This document shows, in pieces, positions 1 to 6,130 of a stretch of 6,130 nt of DNA; positions within the stretch are counted from its first letter, which is position 1; each line of letters opens with the position of its first letter. The position numbers and the translations under genes are program-made. Source of the stretch: Gammaproteobacteria bacterium (GTDB lineage Bacteria > Pseudomonadota > Gammaproteobacteria > Steroidobacterales > Steroidobacteraceae); assembly GCA_030040235.1 (NCBI GenBank), contig JASHUC010000211.1, positions 1 to 6,130 on the forward strand. The letters are read 5' to 3'. The notes under the pieces are model-generated. The model did no database searches and had not been told where the DNA came from. It saw only the letters and a list, made by a program, of their open reading frames with translations.

Positions 1-3000
1 CATTTATCCGTGCTGCGCGCCACGCTTTCACGGCTGATTCACGTTCACTCGGAGTCTCCCTGGGGTCGCTCTGCGCGGTAGTACTCGCGCTGATGTGGTC
101 CGGCCATGCGCTCGCCGGCTCGGATTCGAGCGCGGCGGCCGCCACCGCGGCGGATTCGAGCGCCTCCGCCGACAATGCGGCAGCCGATCAGGCTCAAGGT
201 CCTGCGGCGCCCGCGGCTGCAAAGAGTGCCGCACCCGCGGAGTCAGTCCTCGAGGAGGTCACCGTGACGGGCTCGCGCATCCAGCGCAAGGACCTCACCT
301 CCTCGAGCCCTCTCGTCACCATCGACCAGGCGCAGCTCGAAAGCCACTCGAGCGTGGACGTGGTGACCGAGCTCAACATGCTGCCGCAGTACTTCGTTGC
401 GCAGTCACCGGTCACTGAGCCCAACGATGTTCAGGCTTCCCCCTACGATACTCCCGGAATCTCGACCGTCTCGCTGCGCGGCCTGGGCGCCAACCGCAGC
501 CTCGTGCTGGTCGATGGTCATCGGGCGACCCCGGCCGATCTGCTGATGGATATCGACATCAACACCATCCCCGAGGCGGCGATCGACCACATCGAGACCA
601 TCACCGGTGGAGCATCCGCCGTGTACGGTGCGGACGCGATGGGTGGCGTGACCAATTTCGTCCTGAAGAAGAACTTCCAGGGTGCGCAGATCGACGTGCA
701 GGATAGCGTCACCCAGGCGGGCGATGGCAACGAGACGCGCGTCGACGGGATCATGGGCACCAACTTCGCCGACAACAAGGGCAACATCCTGATGGGGCTG
801 GAGTACTACAACCGCAGTCCAGCCTTGATGCAGAACCACAGCTTCTACACGAACAACTGGTACGACCCCAACTCGACCGCGACGTCCACGTTTGTACTAT
901 TCCCCTCCACGGGCATGGGCGGCTTCGAGACCTTTCTCAACACACCGAGCCAGGCCGTGCTGGCTGCGGAGTTCCCGGCCGCTACGGCCGACGGTTACGT
1001 AGCCGGTAGCGCGCTGCATCCAAACGGGGTGTGCGGGTATTCGGGCTGCATCCTTCAAGGTCTTTTCGTCAATCCGAACGGCTCCCTCGTTGACTTGAAT
1101 CTTCCGGTGAGTGTAAGCGGGTTCCAATTCCCGGGCGGCGACACGAACCCGGAGACGAACACGGGCTACACTACCGTGAACGGCTACGACTCGACCGAAT
1201 GCAACAGCTCGCTCTGCGCGCCGCCCGGCGAAATTACGACGTCGAGGTTTGAAAATCCGTACGCGGAGATCGACATTCCGCAGACGCGCTATTCGTTCTG
1301 GAGCAACGGCACGTACGACATCACGGATAACGTGCAGTTCTACATGACCTCGCGCTTTGCCGACAGCATCACCCAGACGTATCTGAGCACCCCCAACGAT
1401 GAGATCTTCGGTTGGGAGGCGGAAGTGCCCTTCAACCCAAAGACCGACAGCCCGATCAATCCGTCGGATCTCAATTCCACGACCCCTGCGGCGACGGTCA
1501 ACGCCATCTTCGCGGCGTTCGAGAAGAACCCCAGCTGCGCGAGCGTGTCCTGTAATCCGTACTACAACCCGAGCTACATCGGGGTCAATAAGCCCGGCGC
1601 CGAGCATCCGGTGCCCTGGCAGATGGCTGCGGACCTCCTCAGCGCCCTCACCGTGCCCTGCACGGGGACCAAGTGCCCCTGGGCAGGCGGGCAGCCGAAC
1701 CCTGACACCGCCTTCGGTACTGCTTTCGACGGCCCCGTCAGCTGCAGCAACGGCGTCTCTGCTGCCATCAATGCAGACTGCGCCGGCGGTGCCGATGCGG
1801 CACCCCTGAGCTGGATCACCGACTGGTATCCGATGTACACCCAGGCGCAGCGCTCGACCGCAGAACAGGACGAAATGTTCCAGGTCTCGACCGGGTTCAA
1901 GTTCAACCTGTTTGCCGACTGGACGGGTACCATCTACTACTCGCGCGGCCAGACGCTCGACTATCTACAGAGTCTGGGCGACCCCTCGCTGGAGCGCTTC
2001 CGGTCGGTAGTCGACGCTCCGGATTACGGCGGCAATGGCGATGCGTTCCAGGGCAACGCCCAGGGAGCCTCGCCGTTCTTCGGCACCTCGGTGGTGAGCA
2101 CGTGCTCGGGTGGCATGTACGGCGCGTTGCTGCAGCAGCAGACGCCCTCGGCCAGCTGCAACGCCGCCTACTTCGACGTGCTCCAGACCGAGGATGCCAT
2201 ACAGCAGGATGATACGGAGGCGGACTTCAATGGAACGCTCGGCCATCTGCCGGCCGGCGATGTGAGCGCGGCGGTCGGCTGGGAAGAGCGCCGCGAGGCC
2301 GGGCAGTTCCAGCCCGATAACCTGCAGGCGACCTACTCCTTCCTGGATCAGCCCATCGGGCTTTACCCGGAGGGGGTCACCAACGCCGAGATCTACGACA
2401 CGGACGGTTATGGCGAGGTCTTCCTGCCGCTCGTGTCCGATGTCAAATTCATGCAGAAGCTGAGCTTGGACGTCGGCGGGCGCTACTCCGTATTCTCGAA
2501 CGGCATCCCCAGCACCACGACCTACAAGATCAGCCCCGAGTGGCAGGTTACCAAGTCGTTCCGGTTCCGCGGCGGCTACAACCATGCCGTGCGCGCGCCC
2601 AACTTGGCCGAGCTCTACATGGGTGCGCAGGAGATCTTCGGCGGCGGACCGGTGTTCGGCGATCCGTGCTCGGTTCGTTCCCCCGCGCCCTTCGGGGCCG
2701 GCGGTGCGGCTCCCGATTACTCGGCGAGCGGCAGCAAGACCGGGGCAGCGACGACCGTTGCCTCCGGCCAGACGCTCGCGGGCGCCACGAGCACCTACCT
2801 CATCTGCCTGGCGCAGATGGGAAGCACCACGGGGCCGACGGCGGCGAACCCCTACGGAAACAGCTTAGCTTCCGAGGAGTACTACGGCATCACGGGTAAC
2901 CAGTTCGATGACGCAGCGGCCGCAATCTTCGACTGGATCAACCAGGAAGGTAACCCGCACCTCACGCCCGAGACGGCGAACACCTGGACGGGCGGCTTCG

Positions 3001-3950
3001 TCTTCAGCAATCTGGGCGACAACCCCTGGATCGCAGGGCTCAACGGTTCGGTCGACTGGTGGCAGATCGATATCGATCACGCCATCGAGCTCACCTCGCC
3101 CGACGAAGCGAGCTCCTACTGCTACTCCCAGATCGTCACCACTTTCGCGGAGGCGGAGACAGTGGCGCAAAGCGCGGCCTGCCAGAACGTCGGTCGCAAC
3201 CTGGCGACGGGTGCTACGACCACGCTTCTGGAGCAGTACAACAACCTGGCGACGATCGGCATGGCCGGTGTCGACACCGCAGTCAACTGGTTCGCCCAGC
3301 TCGCGGACCTGGGAGTGAAGGTGCCGGGCGCGATCTCGTTCTCCACGAACGATACCTTCATGGACTATTACAAGACGAAGGCATCCCCGTATGACTTCGA
3401 CGTGGACATCAACTGGAAGGGCTCCCAAGGTCCGGATCTGATGGATCTCAATCCCGGCGCGTTCGCCTATAAGCTCAACGCCACGATCGGGTACGTCATG
3501 CCGTCGTGGAGCGTCAATTTCGGCTGGAACTTCTATCCCTCGGTCAACACCGAGGCCGAGGCCGAGCAGGCGGCGATCATCGCGAACAACGAGCGGGTGC
3601 TCTCGACCGGGAAAGGGACCCTTCTCAGCTGGATTCCACAGACGAGCATCGCGGCTCCGTCGTTCAATCTCTTCAGCCTGAACGCGACCTGGACCGTCAA
3701 CAAGGTGTGGCAGCTCCGGGCCGGCATCGATGACCTGTTCGGCTCGGACCCACCGATCACGGGTGCAAGCACGGGCTATCCGACGAGCAAGCCCCTGAGT
3801 TCCTACTGCACCGCAGCACTGACAAAACTGGGCTGCGAGAACCCTGGGTCCTATGTCTTCCCGACCGATGGTGTCGGTATCACCAATCCGGCCATGGGGT
3901 ACTGGCTCTATGGGCGGACGTTCTTCGTCGGCGCGAAGGCTTCCTTCTAG
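1..3950 (+). CDS. TonB-dependent outer-membrane receptor, very large, 5' end outside window
   Basis: Active-transport receptor of the outer membrane; family members import siderophores, sugars or other large ligands using TonB/ExbBD energy. The ligand cannot be told from sequence. The frame is open from the window edge (first full codon at 3), and codons 48-116 encode a signal peptide: a hydrophobic stretch (LGVSLGSLCAVVLALM) ending in HALA, with likely cleavage after 116. The ATG at 93 lies inside that signal and has no in-frame ATG/GTG/TTG before it, so the true start is upstream. An Ala/Ser/Pro-rich linker (117-250) leads to a TonB-box-like EEVTVTGSRI (252-281). The plug domain spans about 285-680, with SLRGLGANRSLVLVDGHR and TITGGASAVYGADAMGG. 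The barrel runs to the end, with a typical RAPNLAELY near 2595 and a terminal Phe. There is no STN domain, so sigma-factor signalling is unlikely. At 1,315 or more residues it exceeds the usual 700-1,000. The excess lies in Cys-bearing loops. A terminator follows. Confidence 0.96.
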   Translation, partial: FIRAARHAFTADSRSLGVSLGSLCAVVLALMWSGHALAGSDSSAAAATAADSSASADNAAADQAQGPAAPAAAKSAAPAESVLEEVTVTGSRIQRKDLTSSSPLVTIDQAQLESHSSVDVVTELNMLPQYFVAQSPVTEPNDVQASPYDTPGISTVSLRGLGANRSLVLVDGHRATPADLLMDIDINTIPEAAIDHIETITGGASAVYGADAMGGVTNFVLKKNFQGAQIDVQDSVTQAGDGNETRVDGIMGTNFADNKGNILMGLEYYNRSPALMQNHSFYTNNWYDPNSTATSTFVLFPSTGMGGFETFLNTPSQAVLAAEFPAATADGYVAGSALHPNGVCGYSGCILQGLFVNPNGSLVDLNLPVSVSGFQFPGGDTNPETNTGYTTVNGYDSTECNSSLCAPPGEITTSRFENPYAEIDIPQTRYSFWSNGTYDITDNVQFYMTSRFADSITQTYLSTPNDEIFGWEAEVPFNPKTDSPINPSDLNSTTPAATVNAIFAAFEKNPSCASVSCNPYYNPSYIGVNKPGAEHPVPWQMAADLLSALTVPCTGTKCPWAGGQPNPDTAFGTAFDGPVSCSNGVSAAINADCAGGADAAPLSWITDWYPMYTQAQRSTAEQDEMFQVSTGFKFNLFADWTGTIYYSRGQTLDYLQSLGDPSLERFRSVVDAPDYGGNGDAFQGNAQGASPFFGTSVVSTCSGGMYGALLQQQTPSASCNAAYFDVLQTEDAIQQDDTEADFNGTLGHLPAGDVSAAVGWEERREAGQFQPDNLQATYSFLDQPIGLYPEGVTNAEIYDTDGYGEVFLPLVSDVKFMQKLSLDVGGRYSVFSNGIPSTTTYKISPEWQVTKSFRFRGGYNHAVRAPNLAELYMGAQEIFGGGPVFGDPCSVRSPAPFGAGGAAPDYSASGSKTGAATTVASGQTLAGATSTYLICLAQMGSTTGPTAANPYGNSLASEEYYGITGNQFDDAAAAIFDWINQEGNPHLTPETANTWTGGFVFSNLGDNPWIAGLNGSVDWWQIDIDHAIELTSPDEASSYCYSQIVTTFAEAETVAQSAACQNVGRNLATGATTTLLEQYNNLATIGMAGVDTAVNWFAQLADLGVKVPGAISFSTNDTFMDYYKTKASPYDFDVDINWKGSQGPDLMDLNPGAFAYKLNATIGYVMPSWSVNFGWNFYPSVNTEAEAEQAAIIANNERVLSTGKGTLLSWIPQTSIAAPSFNLFSLNATWTVNKVWQLRAGIDDLFGSDPPITGASTGYPTSKPLSSYCTAALTKLGCENPGSYVFPTDGVGITNPAMGYWLYGRTFFVGAKASF
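121..163. repeat. Two 13-bp direct repeats in the receptor linker
   Basis: The 13-mer CGGATTCGAGCGC occurs at 121-133 and again at 151-163, exactly 30 bp apart. It lies in the Ala/Ser-rich linker just after the signal peptide and keeps the receptor frame, encoding DSSA twice. It looks like a small in-frame duplication in a low-complexity, unstructured linker. A regulatory role is not indicated. Confidence 0.4.
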
Positions 3951-3978
3951 CGGGATAAGGGAAGTTACGGCAAGATGC

Positions 3979-4012
3979 GCGGCGGGCCCCGATCCGGGGC
4001 CCGCCGCCTTTT
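3979..4012 (+). terminator. Rho-independent terminator after the receptor gene
   Basis: A perfect GC-rich inverted repeat pairs 3979-3991 with 3995-4007 (13 bp, arms beginning GCGGCGGGCCCC), closing on a 3-base loop. The innermost G-C pair may open to give a 5-base loop. One C and then four T follow (4009-4012). It starts 28 bases after the receptor stop codon and should separate that transcript from the downstream gene. The T-run is short, but the stem is very stable. The left side has no A-run, so it is probably unidirectional. Confidence 0.88.
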
Positions 4013-4021
4013 GGGGTGGGG

Positions 4022-4057
4022 TTCGCGCCGCACACCCTCAAACCTATAATCCCCGGA
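4022..4057 (+). promoter_or_regulatory. Sigma-70-type promoter with perfect -10 box, probably giving a leaderless mRNA
   Basis: A consensus TATAAT lies at 4045-4050, just after the terminator. With a 17-base spacer the -35 hexamer would be TTCGCG (4022-4027), a weak match (3 of 6), and there is no extended -10 TG. Transcription would normally begin about 7 bases after the -10 box, near the A at 4057. That is only 3 bases before the ATG at 4060. No usable Shine-Dalgarno site exists, since the only GGA (4055-4057) sits 2 bases from the start. The position suggests a leaderless or near-leaderless transcript. This is an inference from sequence alone. Confidence 0.55.
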
Positions 4058-4059
4058 TC

Positions 4060-4749
4060 ATGAAGCACGCGTGCGCCATCGTCGTCCTGGTGTCCTCGTT
4101 CATCATCGGGGCGTGCCAGGCGGCGAGCCCCCCGCAGGTTCCCGAGAGTCTGCTCGCCTGCAGCCGCCTCCCGGATCCGGGCGCGCGCGTGCGCTGTTAC
4201 GACAAGCAGGTGGCCGCGATGAAGGCGGCCGCGGGAGGCTCGGCCGTGCGCCACAGCTCCACGGTGGCCGCTGCGTCGAGCTCCGCGCCAGCCGCTCCAG
4301 CTCCATCGAGCTCCGCGCCGGGCGCTGCGCGGAGCGGCGCGAAGGCGAGCGCAATCCCGGTGGTGCGTCAAGCGACCCCGAGAGCGGCCGTCGCAGGGCC
4401 CGCGCCGTCGGGCGCTGCGGGAACTGCCGCAACCGCTCCACAACAGCCCTCCGCGGCGCAATTCGGGGCGGACTCGTTGCCCCTCAAATTGCAACCGAAG
4501 CCGTCGGCGCGCAATCGCGTCCTGCTTTCACGCATTACGGGCATCAACGAGTTGCGCCCGAACGTTTTCATCTTCGCGCTGGCGAATGGTCAGGTCTGGC
4601 TTCAGGAAGGCACCCAGAGATCCCAGGTGGCGCTCTTTTTCCGCACCGGAGATGACGTTCGAATAGAGAAGAGCACGTTCGGATCCTATCGCCTCTCGGC
4701 GAACGAAACCGGCAACAAGAACTGGATCTACGTCCGGCGCGTCCAGTAG
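4060..4749 (+). CDS. Exported protein with Cys-x(11)-Cys-Tyr-Asp motif and C-terminal beta domain, function unknown
   Basis: A 229-residue protein of unknown function, probably periplasmic or lipid-anchored. Residues 1-22 form a signal peptide (MKHACAIVVLVSSFIIGACQ). Cleavage could be by signal peptidase II before Cys19 (I-G-A-C, acceptable lipobox) or by signal peptidase I after the Ala at 21-22. Residues 31-48 carry LLACSRLPDPGARVRCYD. This Cys...R-x-x-Cys-Tyr-Asp signature recurs at the mature N-terminus of many uncharacterised proteobacterial exported proteins, and its two Cys may form a disulphide. Residues about 57-135 are an Ala/Ser/Pro linker. Residues about 153-229 form a compact domain with FALANGQVWLQ, then TGDDVRIEKSTFGSYRL and a closing basic IYVRRVQ, probably a small beta barrel. 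I chose the ATG at 4060 because it opens the signal peptide and follows the terminator and -10 box. The same frame continues upstream into the receptor gene but has no coding character there. It abuts the convergent Fgd gene. Confidence 0.82.
   Translation: MKHACAIVVLVSSFIIGACQAASPPQVPESLLACSRLPDPGARVRCYDKQVAAMKAAAGGSAVRHSSTVAAASSSAPAAPAPSSSAPGAARSGAKASAIPVVRQATPRAAVAGPAPSGAAGTAATAPQQPSAAQFGADSLPLKLQPKPSARNRVLLSRITGINELRPNVFIFALANGQVWLQEGTQRSQVALFFRTGDDVRIEKSTFGSYRLSANETGNKNWIYVRRVQ
4276..4319. repeat. Two 14-bp direct repeats in the linker of the exported protein
   Basis: The 14-mer TCGAGCTCCGCGCC occurs at 4276-4289 and 4306-4319, 30 bp apart, each encoding SSAP within an Ala/Ser/Pro-rich stretch (residues 73-87). 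It is an in-frame, 10-residue-period duplication in a flexible linker, probably from slippage. The same 30-bp period occurs in the receptor linker, but the repeat units differ. Confidence 0.4.
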
Positions 4750-5754
4750 TCAGCCGAGCCGCTGGCGCAGCAGTGGCACGACCTCTCGAGCGTAAAGCTT
4801 CAGGAATCGCGCTTGGTCGGGACCCGGTGCATGAAACACCAGGTGATCGAATCCGAGCGCAACATAAGGCGCGATCCGTTCGACTTGCTCCTCCGGATCG
4901 CTCGAGACGAGCCAGCGCGAGGCGATGCGCTCGAGGGGCAGGGCATCGGCCAGTCGCTCCATCTCGAGCGGATCCTGCACGTCGACCTTCTCCTGCGCCG
5001 AGAGTGCGAGCGCGCCCCATGAGCGCGTGTCCTCGAGCGCGCGCTGCGGGTCGGTATCGAACGAGACTTTCATCTCGATCATGCGATCGATTGAATCCGG
5101 CGCGCGCCGCGCTTGCGCGAGACCTTCGGCCACTGCGGGCAGGAGCGTGTCCCGGTACAGCTCGGTACCCTTGCCGCTCGTGCAAATGAAACCCGCCGCA
5201 CGCTCGCCCGCGAGCTTTGCAAGCACAGGCCCGGCGGCAGCGATATAGATCGGTACAGGCTGTGCTGGCCGGTCGTAGACCGTCGCCCGGTCGGTCCGGT
5301 AGTACTCGCCGTGGAAGCTCACGCGCTCCTCGGATGCGAGGCGCTGCAGGATCGTGAGTGCCTCGCGCAATCGGCGGGTGCGCTCGCGCGGCTCGGGCCA
5401 GGCAAGTCCGGTGGGAGGAATCTCGTTCATCGACTCGCCCGTTCCGATTCCGAGCACGATCCGGCCCGGATAGAGCGAGCCGAGCGTGCCGAACGCCTGC
5501 GCGATGATCGCAGGGTGATAACGGAAGGTCGGCGTGAGGACGCTCGTGCCGATCAGGATGCGCGAGGTGCGCTCGCCGAGGGCCGCCATCCACGACAGCG
5601 AGAAGGGCGCATGCCCGCCGTGGTGGCGCCACGGCTGAAAATGATCGCTGACGAATACCGAATCGTATCCGAGCTCTTCGGCCAGGCAGGCAAAATCGAG
5701 CAGCTCGCGTGGCCCGAACTGCTCGGCGGACGCCTTGTAGCCGATTCTGAGCAC
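4750..5754 (-). CDS. fgd: F420-dependent glucose-6-phosphate dehydrogenase-like oxidoreductase (LLM class)
   Basis: A 334-residue cytosolic TIM-barrel enzyme of the luciferase-like family. Fgd oxidises glucose 6-phosphate to 6-phosphogluconolactone while reducing coenzyme F420 to F420H2. The sequence is strikingly close to mycobacterial Fgd1 as I recall it: GYKASAEQF at residues 5-13, [20 protein letters not shown] at 36-55, [11 protein letters not shown] at 69-79, GTGE at 104-107, GFICTSGKG at 188-196 and [11 protein letters not shown] near the end. Equivalents of Fgd1 Glu13, His40, Trp44 and Glu109 are Glu11, His38, Trp42 and Glu107. The phosphate-binding Lys198, Lys259 and Arg283 are Lys195, Lys256 and Arg280. 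His260 is replaced by Val257, so substrate preference may differ. The start is GTG, fixed by the match to the Fgd1 N-terminus and a well-placed GGTGAG. It follows the PPOX gene by 22 bases in a likely operon. Another sugar phosphate as substrate is possible. Confidence 0.92.
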   Translation of the reverse strand: MLRIGYKASAEQFGPRELLDFACLAEELGYDSVFVSDHFQPWRHHGGHAPFSLSWMAALGERTSRILIGTSVLTPTFRYHPAIIAQAFGTLGSLYPGRIVLGIGTGESMNEIPPTGLAWPEPRERTRRLREALTILQRLASEERVSFHGEYYRTDRATVYDRPAQPVPIYIAAAGPVLAKLAGERAAGFICTSGKGTELYRDTLLPAVAEGLAQARRAPDSIDRMIEMKVSFDTDPQRALEDTRSWGALALSAQEKVDVQDPLEMERLADALPLERIASRWLVSSDPEEQVERIAPYVALGFDHLVFHAPGPDQARFLKLYAREVVPLLRQRLG

Positions 5755-5760
5755 GGCCGG

Positions 5761-5766
5761 CTCACC
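5761..5766 (-). promoter_or_regulatory. Ribosome binding site for the fgd-like gene
   Basis: On the minus strand GGTGAG ends 6 bases before the GTG start at 5754, a proper Shine-Dalgarno spacing. It lies inside the 22-base gap after the PPOX stop codon. It supports GTG as the start and independent ribosome entry within a two-gene message. No promoter or terminator is visible in the gap. Confidence 0.6.
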
Positions 5767-5776
5767 GATGAGCGGC

Positions 5777-6130
5777 TCAGCTCATTCCCTGGACCGAGAC
5801 GGGCTCGATCTCGTAGCGCACCCTGACCTCGCCCGGCTGACGGTAGGGATATTTGTCCTGGCCGAGATACTTCTTCGCGAGCGCATTGATATGCTGGTCG
5901 GCGCCGTTCTCGGTCGCGACAGCGACGCGGCCGCGGACCTGAACGTAGCGGTAGGGATTGTCGGGATCGACGATCATGAGCGCAACACGCGAGCCCTCGT
6001 GCATGTTGCGCGCCTTGACGCGGCCCTTCGCGGTGTTGACGTGCAGCCGCCGCCCGTCGTAATCGAACCACACGGGCGTCACCTGCGGGGAGCCATCGGG
6101 CATGGTCGTCGCCAATGCGGCGACGGGCTT
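5777..6130 (-). CDS. PPOX-class F420-dependent oxidoreductase (split-barrel FDOR-B), N-terminus outside window
   Basis: A small flavin/deazaflavin split beta-barrel enzyme, expected to use F420H2 to reduce an unknown organic substrate in the cytosol. 117 residues are visible, and the frame is open to the right edge, beginning [20 protein letters not shown]. That stretch is already conserved family sequence, so the TTG at 6115 is an internal Leu codon and the start is beyond the window. Family hallmarks are [20 protein letters not shown] (residues 6-25), [12 protein letters not shown] (31-42, basic residues expected to hold the F420 phosphate tail), [15 protein letters not shown] (55-69) and the C-terminal [20 protein letters not shown] (84-103). 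Related subgroups bind FMN, haem or biliverdin. The DPDNPYRY and [10 protein letters not shown] signatures favour the Rv1155-like F420 group. The gene ends with TGA and lies immediately upstream of fgd, the enzyme that would supply F420H2. Confidence 0.92.
   Translation of the reverse strand, partial: KPVAALATTMPDGSPQVTPVWFDYDGRRLHVNTAKGRVKARNMHEGSRVALMIVDPDNPYRYVQVRGRVAVATENGADQHINALAKKYLGQDKYPYRQPGEVRVRYEIEPVSVQGMS

Noticed and set aside
897..1607. 236-codon minus-strand open frame antisense to the receptor
   Set aside because: The composition is Arg/Val/Gly-rich with no family resemblance. It is a mirror of the receptor's codon bias, with no ribosome site noticed.
3979..4007. Palindrome after the receptor gene as an operator or attachment site
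   Set aside because: The stem, short loop, following T-run and position 28 bases after a stop codon are fully explained by an intrinsic terminator.
3853..4059. Upstream extension of the exported-protein frame into the end of the receptor gene
   Set aside because: It would overlap the receptor C-terminus, pass through the terminator hairpin and bury the signal peptide inside the protein. The ATG at 4060 is far better.
4735..4790. Possible shared terminator between the two convergent genes
   Set aside because: Only weak, mismatched pairings (such as CCAG with CTGG) are present, and there is no T-run on either strand.
4568..5632. Long minus-strand open frame (354 codons) overlapping the fgd-like gene in another frame
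   Set aside because: It lies almost entirely within the clearly coding fgd frame. The product is Arg/Ala/Pro-rich with no recognisable motif, as expected of an out-of-frame shadow in GC-rich DNA.
5113..5826. 237-codon plus-strand open frame antisense to fgd and the PPOX gene
   Set aside because: It spans the junction of two confidently identified genes and has an arginine-rich, domain-free product. It is a GC-driven shadow.
6113..6115. TTG at 6115 as the start of the PPOX-class gene
   Set aside because: The codons before it (KPVAA) are in frame and continue the conserved family sequence to the window edge, so this TTG reads as an internal leucine.

Overview
The window looks like chromosomal DNA from a GC-rich, Gram-negative proteobacterium. 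The Gram-negative reading is firm, because the first gene encodes a TonB-dependent outer-membrane receptor, which requires an outer membrane. Placement in the Gammaproteobacteria (Steroidobacter/Xanthomonadales-like) is only a guess from the style of the receptor and of the small exported protein that follows it. The window has no RNA genes, CRISPR arrays, insertion sequences or phage genes.

Layout. (1) Positions 1-3950, + strand: a very large TonB-dependent receptor (at least 1,315 residues) whose N-terminus lies beyond the left edge. (2) Positions 3951-4059: a 109-base gap holding a strong intrinsic terminator for the receptor gene, then a perfect TATAAT -10 box almost touching the next start codon. 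(3) Positions 4060-4749, + strand: a small exported protein, possibly a lipoprotein, with a Cys...Cys-Tyr-Asp motif, an Ala/Ser/Pro-rich linker and a C-terminal beta-rich domain. (4) Positions 4750-5754, - strand: a close relative of F420-dependent glucose-6-phosphate dehydrogenase (Fgd). (5) Positions 5777-6130, - strand: a PPOX-class F420-dependent oxidoreductase of the split-barrel FDOR-B type, cut by the right edge.

How the genes fit together. The two minus-strand genes form a likely operon, with a 22-base spacer and a Shine-Dalgarno motif in front of the second gene. Their functions match: Fgd makes F420H2 by oxidising a sugar phosphate, and split-barrel FDOR enzymes spend F420H2 on reducing substrates. 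This pairing is well known in actinobacteria and much less usual next to a TonB receptor gene. The receptor and the small exported protein appear to be separate transcription units with no evident link to F420. The exported-protein gene and the Fgd gene converge, and their stop codons are directly adjacent.

Most worth following up are the F420 generator/consumer pair in a Gram-negative, the loss of one active-site histidine in the Fgd homologue, the probably leaderless transcript of the exported-protein gene, and the nine regularly paired cysteines in the extra-long receptor. I do not see a clearly new multi-gene system here.
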